Assembly: GCA_948144175.1 (NCBI GenBank) | Contig: CANXME010002497.1 | Location: forward strand, 1 to 64,000 | Source of the DNA: Closterium sp. NIES-65 | Lineage: Eukaryota > Streptophyta > Zygnematophyceae > Desmidiales > Closteriaceae | DNA: 64,000 nt | Reading direction: 5' to 3' | Notes under the pieces: model-generated | Seen by the model: only the letters and a program-made list of their open reading frames with translations | Database searches by the model: none | What the model was told of the DNA's origin: nothing | In this document: one piece after another, positions 10,849-22,800 of the stretch | How positions within the stretch are numbered: the first letter of the stretch is position 1 | How the letters are laid out: every line of letters starts with the position of its first letter | Translations under genes and position numbers: made by a program

Positions 10849-13800
10849 TTCGCAACGAGGCGATTCGCAATGTGGCGATCATCGCGCACGTCGATCACGG
10901 CAAGACGACGCTTATGGATCGCCTCATCCGCGCTTCGAGCTCTGCTGCTGCCACCACCACCTCCGCCAGCGGCGGCGGCGGCGGCGGCGGCGGGTCGGGA
11001 TCGTCGGAGTTGCCGTGCGATCGAGTGATGGACTCGATCGCTCTAGAACGAGAACGAGGAATCACGATCGCGAGCAAGGTGCGCGTCACAATCTAGACAG
11101 CAGGAGACAGCAGAGAGCACTGCGAGATGTAACGTCTAGCCGAAGCCAAGGCAGCGGTTGGGAGACCCAATGTTGACACTTCCAACTCTTCAGCGAACCC
11201 AGAAACCTTGAACCACAAACCTGAAACCCTAAACCTCTGAGATTCAAACCCTTCGGAGCATTTCTTCGTCCGCGCTTTTCTGTCTGTGGGTGTTGTGCCT
11301 GATCGGGATCACGTCACGTGTTTTCAACTAATGCTGCCAAAATATGCCGTGTGTGGTTCTGGCATTTTGTAATTGTGGTGCATGTATTTGTGACAGTACA
11401 CGTCAGTCACGTTCAGAGGTACCACGCTCAACCTCGTGGACACGCCTGGCCATGCTGACTTTGGAGGGGAGGTGAGATCCGAGGGAGGTGAGATCCGAGG
11501 GAGTTGAGATTCAAGGAAGGTGAGATATGGGGGGGGGGGGAGGGGGTGGGGTTGTGAAATCTGAGGGAGGTGACATCTGCTGTGGGTGAAATTGTGAGAA
11601 AGGTTACACTTTGGTCAGGTAGAATCCAGGGCAGGCCATTTGGTGGGGAGAGGTGAGTCGGAGGCCAGGTCTGCCCTCGGTCAATCAAGTCGTGGGGGCA
11701 CCACACCACACCACACCACACCACCCTGTTGCGTGACACCCTCTTCCGCCCTACACACGTGAATCTCAGTCGATAAAAAAAAAAAATCATTCCGCCTTAC
11801 CCCACCCACCACCACCACCACCACCACCACCACCACCCCCTTCATCTCCCGCTTCCCGCTACAGGTGGAGCGGGTGATGGGCATGGTGGATGGGGCGCTG
11901 CTATTGGTGGATGTGGTGTAGGGGCCCACACAACCCCCACCTCTCATCCCCTCTTTCCTCCCCTCCCTCCCACACAGGTGCAGCGGGTGATGGGGATGGT
12001 GGATGGGGCGCTGCTATTGGTGGATGTGGTGTAGGGGCCCACACAACCCCCACCTCTCATCCCCTCTTTCCTCCCCTCCCTCCCACACAGGTGCAGCGGG
12101 TGATGGGGATGGTGGATGGGGCGCTGCTATTGGTGGACGTGGCAGAGGGGCCCTTGGCTCAGACCCTCTTAGATCCACACCTCTCTCGCTGCCCCAACCC
12201 CTCTCCCTCCCCCCCACTCCCCCAACCTACCCCTTCCCCTCAGGTGGAGAGAGTGATGGGGATGGTGGATGGGGCGCTGCTATTGGTCGATGTGGCGGAG
12301 GGACCTTTGGCTCAGACCAAGTTTGTGTTGGGGAAGGCTCTGCAGAGAGGCTTAAAGCCCATTGTCGTGCTCAACAAGTGTGACCGACCCTCAGGTGATT
12401 CCAACTGAGCCTCAGGTGATTAGAACAGATCTATGCTTGTGGGGTGTAGTGAAGATTGTTCTAGATCAGAGTCAATATAGATTGCCATTCTGGTAATTCC
12501 AACTTATTGGTAGTTTTTTTCATGCTGATGCAGCATTCTCTAATTGCCATGCCATACCATGCGATTCCGTTTGTTGCCATACCACGCCATACCATGTGGT
12601 GCCTTGCCATGCCATGCCATGCTATGCCACAACATACTATGCCATGCCATGCCATCCCATGTCACGTGACAAAACCCTGTTTTGTCACTCCATATCCCTC
12701 TGTCTCCACACCCCACCGCACCCCACCACACCACACCACACCCCACCGCACCACACCACACCCCACCGCACCTCACCCCGCCGCATCACACCCCACCCCA
12801 CCACTCTGCAGTGACCACGCAGATGGTGCATCAAGTGGAATCAGCCATCTTCGACCTCTTCGCTTCCTTTGATGCCACAGGTGCTTACCCCTCCCTTGTC
12901 AAGTGGTTACCAGTTCACGATGTGTCAGGTGGTTACCACTAGTACCATTCGTCAGGGTTGGTCAGCACAACTCGTCATGTGATTATTACCACGACGTTAC
13001 ACATCACATGGTTACCACCACGTGTCAGGTGGTTACCGGCACTATGTCTCAGCTCAGCTCAGGTGATCAGATCAGGGGCCTATTGGTGCTTATGACACGC
13101 GGCAGCTGTTTCTTTGTGCAGATGCCAAGGTAGTATGTCTTTTGAGGCGCCTCAAAAGTCGTTCTTTGTGCAGATGCCAAGGTAGTATGTCTTTTGAGGC
13201 GCCTCAAAAGTCGTTCTTTGTGCAGATGGCAAGGTAGTATGTTGTATGGAGATCGCTTTTGAGAATTCTCAACAGTGATTTCCATATGGCAGCTGTTTGT
13301 TTGTGCAGATGCCAAGGTAGTATGCTGTGGTGTGATGTTTACAGTTTTGAGACGTCTCAAAGATGGTTTTGAAACGTCTCAAAGATGGTTTTGAAACGTC
13401 TCAAAGATGGTTTTGAAACGTCTCAAAGATGGTTTTGAAACGTCTCAAAGATGGTTTTGAAACGTCTCAAAGCTGTTTGTTTGTGCAGATGCCAAGGTAG
13501 TTTGTTGTGGTGTGGTGTATACGCCCACACGCACCCGCTCCCACCCCTCTCCATTCTTTCGTTCCTCGAAACTCCTGTCAGAAGAGCAGCTGGACACAAT
13601 GTCTCCTAGTCGACTTTTGAGTCGACTCAAAAGTCAGCTGGACTTCCTAGTTCTGTACGCCTCAGCCAAGCCAGACACAGTTGGGCCAGCTCCTCCTGGC
13701 CCCCTCCTCTCGGTGCTCCATGCTCCATCCCTCTCACCTAACATATGATCCCCTCCCCCACAATTCCCCCACGTATATTTTATCAGAGGAGCAGCTGGAC

Positions 13801-16800
13801 TTCCTAGTTCTGTACGCCTCAGCCAGGCCAGACACAGTTGGGCCAGCTCCTCCTGGCCCCCTCCTCTCGGTGCTCCATGCTCCATCCCTCTCACCTAACA
13901 TATGATCCCCTCCCCCACAATTCCCCCATGTATATTTTATCAGAGGAGCAGCTGGACTTCCTAGTTCTGTACGCCTCAGCCAGGCCAGACACAGCTGGGC
14001 CAGCTCAGCTCCTCTGTTCTCGATGCTCTCTCCCTTTCACCTACTAGGCTACTACCATGTCATTCGCTACCCCATCTCCTCCCTCATAGACTTATGGATG
14101 GGCCAGATCCTTATATTTGATGCCTCATCTCTGCTCCATCTCCTCCCCTCATCGACCCATCAGAGGAGCAGCTGGAATTTCCTGTGCTCTACGCCCCTCC
14201 CAGGCACGGCTGGGCCAGCTGCTCCTTGCCCGCGTGTGATGAGTCGGTTTTTGATTCGACTCAAAAATCGACTCATCCCAGCCACGGCTGGGACAGCTGC
14301 TCCTTGCCCGCGTGTGATGAGTCGGTTTTTTATTCGACTCAAAAATCGACTCATCCCAGCCACGGCTGGGACAGCTGCTCCTTGCCCGCGTGTGATGAGT
14401 CGGTTTTTTATTCGACTCAAAAATCGACTCATCCCAGCCACGGCTGGGCTGGGCCAGCTGCTCATTGCCGCCGCCCCCCTCCCTGTGCTCCATGCTGCAA
14501 CCCGTCCACCTAGCATGTCACTCATTCCCTTCCCGCATCCCTCCTCCCCGCCCCCTCTCACCCATCAGAGGAGCAGCTGGACTTCCCGGTGCTCTACGCG
14601 TCCGCCAGACACGGCTGGGCCAGCTCCTCTTGTGCGCTCGCCGGCTCCCTCCCACCTGACATACGCTTCTTTCCCCACTCCCTCACACCCTCCCCTCCCC
14701 ATTCACTCGTCAAAGGAGCAGCTGGACTTCCCGGTGCTCTACGCGTCCGCCAGGCATGGCTGGGCCAGCTCCTCTTGCTCTCCCCTCCCCCGGCCCCCCT
14801 CCCCTCCCCTCCCCTCCCCACTCACCTCTCCCCCCCATTCACCCATCAGAGGAGCAGCTGGACTTCCCAGTGCTCTACGCGTCAGCCAGGCACGGCTGGG
14901 CCAGCTCTTCTTGGCCGCCACCCCCCTGTTCTCCATGCTCCAGCCCTCCCACCTAACAAATGATTCCTCCCAATCCCCCCCCCATTATAACTCTTCAGAG
15001 GAGCAGCTGGACTTCCCGGTGCTCTACGCGTCGGCCAGGCATGGCTGGGCCAGCTCCTCTTGGCCGCCGCCCCAGCTCACGGCAGAAGGGGCTGCAGCGG
15101 CATCAGAAGCAGCAGCAGCGAAGGGGGAGAGTGGTGTGGTGCCGATTCTTGAGGCGATTCTGGACCGCGTGCCGCCCCCTGTGGTGGACCCAACAGCGCC
15201 CTTCCAGATGCTGGTAGGCTTTTCGTTCTTAGTCACCGCATGCCGGTATGCTCACCTCTTAACCACCAGCAGCATTGGCAGCAGCAGGAAAGGGGGAGAG
15301 TGGCGTGGTGCCGATTCTCGAGGCTGTCCTTGATCGTGTCCCACCCCCGGTGGTGGATCAAACCGCGCCCTTCCAGATGCTGGTAGGGAGGCTGAGCTGA
15401 GCATCCCCTATCTCGCAACTCTCTCTGTGCCACGGCCCCGCCCAATTTTTAGACGACCATCCATGCTCGTGTGCCAGCCAGGTGTGTCTGAGCGACAGAG
15501 AGAGATTCGTTTCTAGCTTGAGGCGTCCATAAAAGCAGCCGTTACAGGCTGTCTCTCCCCTGTCTCATCATCTTCGTCGTCTTCTGTGTCTTCTTGTCCT
15601 GTCCGCGCGCTCGGGTGCCAGGTGTCACCGATTGACTTGACAGGGACCGGTTTATTGGCCGCATGCTGATTGACTTGACAGGGACTGGAGCGATGCGAGG
15701 GTGCGACTCAAAAGCCTGGTCTTTCCTCTCCCGTGTCCTCAAAAGCCTGGTCTTTCCTCTCCCGTGTCCTCAAAAGCCTGGTCTTTCCTCTCCCGTGTCC
15801 TCATGCCCTGCCCTGTCTTCTTGTCCTGTCCATGCTCGTGTGCCAGGTGTCACTCATTGACAGGGACCCATTTCTTGGCCGCCTGCTGATTGGTCGGATA
15901 GCGTCGGGCTCGGTGCGCGTGGGTGACAGGGTGCGGGCACTGATGCGGGACAGTGAAGGGGAGGCGGTTTCCCTGGAAGAGAGCAAGGTGAGTGTGTGGT
16001 GAGAATGTGCTGTGTGCTCATGCGATGCACATTGAGCATGCATGGGGTTCGGTGCGCGTGGGCGACAGGCTGCGGGCGCTGATGCGGGACAGTGAAGGGG
16101 AGGCAGAGGTTGGTTGAGTTACCAATTACTTCTGGTTCACTTCACTTCGTGTTCATCTCTTGCTTGTCGGCACTGTTCTCGTCTTGGTTGTTAGTTCAAG
16201 GTTGTTATTCAAGAGTAATTTTTTTCTCTCTCTCGTTCTCTCATTGCTATGCCCGTGCATCCCCGCTTTTCCCCTCCTTCCCAACCCGACCCCACCTCCT
16301 CTTCGTATCAGTTAGTGAAGCTGGTGAAGCGGAGGGGAGTGGAGTCGGAAGATATGAACGAGGTGGCAGCGAAAGTAGCAATCTATTCAACATCCCAACA
16401 AGCCGATTTATTGCTATGCTGACCCCTCTTCCCCCTTCCGTTTCACCCCTACCCGTAACAGGTGGTGAAGCTGGTGAAGCGGAGGGGAGTGAAGTCGGAG
16501 GATATGAGTGAGGCGGCAGCAGGAGACATTGTGGCAGTGGCGGGGATGACCCACGCACACGTCTCACAGACTCTCGCAGATCTCTCGGTGCGTATGGGAG
16601 TGGGACATTCTTGCAGACCTCTCGGAACGAGTGTGGCACAGTGGCAATGCCACAGGGGGAACAGCAGGAGACATTGTGGCAGTGGCGGGGATGACCCACG
16701 CACACGTCTCACACACTCTTGCAGACCTCTCGGTGCGTACGCCCTGCCACTCCCCCGGTTGGTGCGTGTGAGTCAGTAGATCCTTAGTCATGGGCGCAGC

Positions 16801-19800
16801 AGCAGCGGTTGACATAGTGGCAGTGGCAGGGATGACACACGCACACGTCTCACACACTCTCGAAGTGCTCTTGGTATGCCTTTTGAGGCTCCTTGCACTG
16901 GCCTTAGCTTCGCCATGCCTTTTGAGGCTCCTTGCACTGGCCTTAGCTTCGCCATGCCTTTTCCCTTGGGGTGAGTGATTGTTGAGGCGCCTCAAAGAAC
17001 TGACCTCTCGGTATGCCTTTTGGGGCTCCTTTCATTGGCTTTAGCTTCGCGATGCGTTTTCCCTTGGTGCCATGCCTTCGTCTCCCATCCCATAATTCCA
17101 CCGTGACAACATCATCCCCACACGCTTGTGTTCCCCTCTCCCCTCATTTTCTCTGGTTCCCTTCACCTCGTCATTCCGCCTTCCCCCCCTATCACTCCCT
17201 CCTGCCCTGCCAGGTATCCAAACCGCTCCCAGTTGCTGCTATCGACCCTCCCACCATCGCCATGACCTTCAGCGTCAACGACTCTCCTTTGGCCGGGAGA
17301 CACGGCACCCAGGTGAGCTCTCAGGTGCCCAGGTGTATTCTTAGGTGAGGTCTCTCCCACCATTGCCATGACCTTCAGTGGCAACGACTCATCTGTAGCG
17401 GGTTGACATGCCACCCAGGTGAGGTGTCAGGTGACATCTCAGGTGACATCTCAGGTGACGTCTCAGGTGAGATCTGACCTGATCATCCTACCATCCGCAC
17501 CACCCACTGACTCCCCTGTCCACACACCAGATGACCGGGCTGAATATCGGCGCGCGCACGCACGGCTCAGGGAAGAGGTGGCGAGGAACGTATCCTTGGG
17601 GGGGCTGGGGTGTTGACTTTTGAGTCGACTTTTGAGTTGACTTTTGAGTCTACTCAAAAGTCAACTCCCCTGCCCACACACCAGATGACCGGGCTGAATA
17701 TCGGTGCACGCACGGCTCAGGGAAGAGGTGGCGACGAATGTATCCTTGGGGGGGCTGGGGGGGCGGAATAGGGAATTCTTGTTGGCCCTGCTCTGCTCCC
17801 AACCTCTCAACCCGTTTCTCTCCCAATCTTCTCCCAATCTTCTCCCACTCTTCTCCCACTCTTTTCCCACTCCCTCGTTCCCTCACCCCCCACGCCACAC
17901 CCATTCACACCAGATGACAGGCCCAAAGATTGGCGCACGGCTCAAGGCAGAAGTAGCGACCAACGTGTCCTTGGGCCTGGAGGCGGGTCCCTCTGCGGAT
18001 GCGTTCAAGGTGCTGGCCAGGGGCGAGATGCAGCTGGGTGAGTGGCGGGGGATTGAAGGGATTGGGTTTACATGTCTTTGGGTTCTGAATAAATGTCCCT
18101 CTGCGGATGCATTCTAGGTGCTGGCAATGGCTGAGATGCAACTGGGTGAGTGGCGGTTGAGGCCGGTATCTTGACACGGAGGTTTGCAGCTGAGGAGACA
18201 TGCAACAATTGAGTCTCCTTTTGAAGGCAGCTGCTCACTCACTTCCCTGCAACCGATCTTGTATTTTGAGGCGCCTCATAATACAATTCAGTCTCCTTTT
18301 GAAGGCAGCTGCTCACTCACTTCCCTGCAACCAATCTTGCCTGCCTGCAATGCAAGCAGGCCTCTGTCCCTCATTCGTTAACCTCCTATCCCCTTCCTTG
18401 ATCTTTCCCCACTGCGCTCTGCACGTCTCTTTCAGGTGTGCTTATAGAGAGTATGCGCAGGGAGGGGTTTGAGCTCTCCATATCACCGCCATCCGTGCTG
18501 TGAGTGGGCCATGCTGTCGTGCAAAAGAGGGGTTTGCTGTGAGTAGCTGGAGTGGAGATATGTCATTCGTTCTGGACTTGGTGCCATCTCCACTCCAGCC
18601 AGTAGCAGGTAAGTATTGAGAATTCTCATACTCACCAGTTACTTCTCTTCTTGGAGCTAGCAGTCCGTTCCATTGCTTTTTTTTCTCTCTTCTTCTCTTT
18701 CTTTCTCCGCTGAGAAAAAACAGAATGGTCACTTTCCCTCTTACCGTCCTGTCCTCCTTCTTCCCCTTCCCCTGGGGCACTGCGCAATCTCTCCCATCCC
18801 CTACCCGCCCTCCTTCTCCATATTGGATTTGCTTCTGAAAAAAATCAAGAGTGATACGCTTGCTCCTCACTCCCATGCTTGCTCAATCTCTCCCATCCCT
18901 GCCCGCCTCTCCAAACCTCCCGTCCAAACAACCTTTTTCTTTGCAGGTACCGAGAAGAGAAGGGGAAGAAGCTGGAGCCTATTGAAGAGCTCATGGTGGA
19001 GGTGAGTGGTGATGATGGGTGATGGGGGTTGATGAGGGGTGAGGAGGGGTGAGGAGGGTGGGAAGAAGCTGGAGCCGATTGAAGAGCTCATGGTGGAGGT
19101 TGGTGGTGCTGTGAGTAGTAAACAGGTGGGCTGCGGAGGTCTTATGTAAACAGGTGGGCTGCGGAGGTCTTATGTAAACAGGTGGGCTGCGGAGGTCTTA
19201 TGTAAACAGGTGGGCTGCGGAGGTCTTATGTAAACAGGTGGGCTGCGGAGGTCTCATGTAAACAGGTGGGCTGCGGATGTCTTATGTAAACAGGTGGGCT
19301 GCGGAGGTCTTATGTAAACAGGTGGGCTGCGGAGGTCTCATGTAAACAGGTGGGCTGCGGAGGTCTCATGTAAACAGGTGAGACGTCTCAAAAATAACCT
19401 CATTACACTGGAGCCGATTGAAGAGCTCATGGTGGAGGTGGGTGGTGATGATGGGTGATGAGGGTTGATGAGGGGTGAGGAGGGTGGGAAGAAGCTGGAG
19501 TCAATTGAAGAGCTCATGGTGGAGGTGAGTGGTGCTGATGGGTGATGAGGGGTGCGTGCCCCCGCGCAGGTCGACGAGGAGTATGCTGGGGCGGTCATCG
19601 ACAGCATCTCTCTCTATCTGTGTGTGTGCCCCTGTGCCTGCCTGTGCTCACCTGTGCTCATTCTCTCTTTCTGTGACCGCCTGTGTATCTGACTTTGCCC
19701 CCCATACAGGTGGACGAGGAGTCTTCAGGGGCGGTCATCGACGTGATCTCTCTCAGAAAAGGAGAGCTCCTGGACATGATCACAGAATCCTCCTCCTCCT

Positions 19801-22800
19801 CCTCCTCTTGTGGTGTGCTATGTGGTGTTGTGTGGTGTTGTGTGGTTCGTCTGCACCTATGCCCCCACACAGGTGGACGAGGAGTTTGCAGGGGCAGTCA
19901 TCGACGCCATTTCTCTCAGAAAAGGAGAGCTCCTGGACATGATCACAGAATCCTCCTCCTCCTCTGATTCCAGCTCATCTGTTGCTGACTCAGCAGCATC
20001 TGCCACGTCATCACCCTCACCATCCACGTCATCTCCCTCCTCCGCCAGCTCAGCATCCTCGTCTCTCTCGCGTACACGTCTTCTCTTCACCTGCCCTTCC
20101 AGGTGAGACAGTTAAATTTATCTTTGATCCGGTTTACTTGTCAGTGATTGTTCCTGCTGAACCACATGTTTGAAGAAGTGTTTATTTTGAGACGTCTAAA
20201 ACACTTCATCGAACACATAGCTATCTGATCCGGTTAACTTGTCAGTGATTGTTCCTGCTGAAACATAAACTCCTCAACCCTGCGTGTAATGAGTCGTGTT
20301 TTGAGTCGACTCAAAACACGACTCATTACACGCCGATTGTTCCTGCTGAACCATAAACTCTTCAACCCTAAACTCCTCAACCTAATCCCTTGCTGTGAGC
20401 TTCTTTCACCCGTGCACGCATGTGTGCAGGGGGCTACTGGGAGTGAGAGGAGTGCTCAACACGGCTACCAGAGGCACAGCCGTGTTGCACCGGTCGTTCC
20501 TGCGTGAGTGCTCTGCCACTCCTCACACACTCTCATTCCCTCGCATCTTCCACTCCTCATCACACCTCTCCACCGCACATCGCACCTCAACACGGCTACC
20601 AGAGGCACAGCCGTGCTGCACCGGTTACTCCTGCGTGAGTGCCACAACCATGCCACACCATTCCAGGCCACCCGTTATCTCTGCACTGCCCATACCTCCC
20701 ACACCTCTGCACCGCTCGTCACACCTCAAAAGGAGATAATTATTGAGGCGCTTTTAAGTTGTTTTCTCCCATTGACACCCACCATTTAAAACGCCTTTGT
20801 CCTCTCCTCCCTCTTCTTTCTCCGGACAGGTTACGAGCCGTGGGGGGGTCAGCTGGAGCGGAGGCGTGCATCCAACTTTTGAGGTGGCGTGTGCATACTC
20901 AGCATACTCCTCAAAAGTTGGATTCACACCACGCAACCTCAAAAGTCAGCTGGAGCGGAGGCGTGCATCCAACCAAACATCACCTTGCCTTCCTTCTCCT
21001 GCCTTCCCTCCCAACCACCTGCCCGCCAACCCCCACATTCTCTGGACAGGATACGAGCCGTGGAGGGGTCAGCTGGAGCGAGGGCGCAAGGGTGTGATTG
21101 TATCGATGGCCACAGGTACATTCACACGGCCGATAGCATTGATAAATGCATAATCACAGTCACAGCAGCTTCTCTCAATGTCACTGCCGCTACTGCCACT
21201 AAAAAGAGTATTTTGTCACTGTCGCACCTGCTACTGCTGTCCCCACCATTAACGATGTTGCTGGTGTCATAAAATCTGGTATTTGCTGTTGTTCGGACTT
21301 CCCTATCCACCAATTTGTTCCGATACATTGTTTCAAATAAGTCACACTTCTTCTGTGTATAGTTTTTATGACATATTACTGCTTTCTGCTGATCCCATAT
21401 TGGTCCAAATGATTGCAGGGACCATCACAGCCCATGCTCTATCGTCTCTTGAAGCTCGGGGCACGCTCTTTGTCAGCCCTGGAGACGAGGTATGGTGGGA
21501 TGCAGTGCGGTATAGTGTGGTAGATAGAGTGCAATCTCTGAGCTTGTCTTGCTCGATTTGAGCCCTGTGTTCATGGAGTTGGGGTGGGGCAGATATCTTA
21601 TGAGACTTCTCAAGAGTCGCACATGACTTTTGAGAAGAAGGGCGAACGGGGGCGCAGATGGTAAGTTCCTCGAGCTTGTGCCCTCTGCCCTTGTGACCCT
21701 CCCGAGAAGGTGGTTTGTAACTAACCACTTCTCCACTCCCCCTTCGGCCTTTCTCTTTCTTTTCTTCCTCTTGTCTCACCACTCCTTCCTCTTCATAATC
21801 CTCCACTCCCTTCACCAGACATACGACGGTCATATCATAGGAGAGAACGCCAGGGACGATGACATGGAGGTGAGAGGGAGGAGGGGGTGTGGGTGGGATG
21901 AGGTGGATTGGGAGTTTAATGCTGTGCTTGAGGTTGTCTTTGGCGACTCAATCATGGAGAAATGCCAGGATGCGGACAGGAAGTGAGGGGGAGGAGGGGG
22001 TGTGGGTGTTGTGAAGTGGATTGAGAGTAGTAGTGTTGTGATTGAGGTTATTTTAGGCGACTCAATCACGGAGAGAATGCCAGGATGACGACAGGAAGTG
22101 AGGGGGAGGAGGGGGTGTGGGTGGGTGGGGAGCGGTTGCTTGGAAGTTTAGGGTGGTGATCGATGCTTTTTTAGGGTCCGATGCACCTTTGGAGAAAGGC
22201 GTCTTTAGGGACTCTTAGTGAGGTAGCGTGTAGGGGGTTGACTGGCTTTTCCTTACTAAGAGTGGCTACAGATGCCACAGGGTTAGTGCAATCGGCTGGT
22301 TCGCTGCCAATGTTTCTAACCCTGTGTGCACAAAGGATAACCACGTGTGATACGATTGTTGTATGATGCGTCTCAAAAACGCACCCTGCGCACGAAAGTC
22401 CCAATAAAATAGTGAATACTCCCATCATATATGTGTTTGTTTGTTGGTCCCTCTGTTTTGTTGCAGGTGAACCCTGTACGCACTAAGGAGCTCACCAACA
22501 TAAGAGCGGCTTCCAAGGATGAAAACATTCGCCTCACGCCTCCAAGACAGGTCAGCACTCTCATCTCATACAATTGTTTATCCATATGTACCGTTCCACA
22601 CACCTCTTCACACCCCTGTACTCCACTGCAAGCCATAGATGAGTCTGGGAGAGGCGATGGGGGTGACTCCTGCTGCCATCCGCCCATGTGCATTCATGGA
22701 ACTACCCCATGTACCACCTCTCTACACGCCTTTGCACCCCTCTGCAAACCGCAGATGAGTTTAGAGGAGGCCATGGGGAATGTGCAGAAGGGTGAGCTGG

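Larger units (their letters stand above)
13573..14945 (+). repeat. Tandem partial copies of TypA exon 5
   Basis: The exon-5 start (GAG-CAG-CTG-GAC-TTC behind a CAG acceptor, peptide EEQLDF followed by a VLYASAR segment) recurs near 13581, 13788, 13946, 14163, 14570, 14720 and 14850, upstream of the full exon at 14999. Six copies keep the AG acceptor; the copy near 14720 reads TCAAAGG and has lost it. Between 13640 and 14010 the unit of about 157 bp is nearly identical, including the intron. All copies lack the rest of exon 5 (the [11 protein letters not shown] to PFQML part), so they are truncated. Confidence 0.92.

Noticed and set aside
11863..12130. First three exon-3 copies as real alternative exons
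   Set aside because: Two end in an in-frame TAG and the third diverges within the exon. Only the copy at 12244 reads through NKCD in phase with exon 4.
13785..14900. Exon-5 copies as tandem true exons giving a repeated domain
   Set aside because: Most copies run directly into intron-like C-rich sequence without a donor in phase, and TypA proteins have a single EEQLDFP block.
19118..19380. CRISPR-like regular repeats
   Set aside because: The units are contiguous with no unique spacers, in an intron of a eukaryotic gene.
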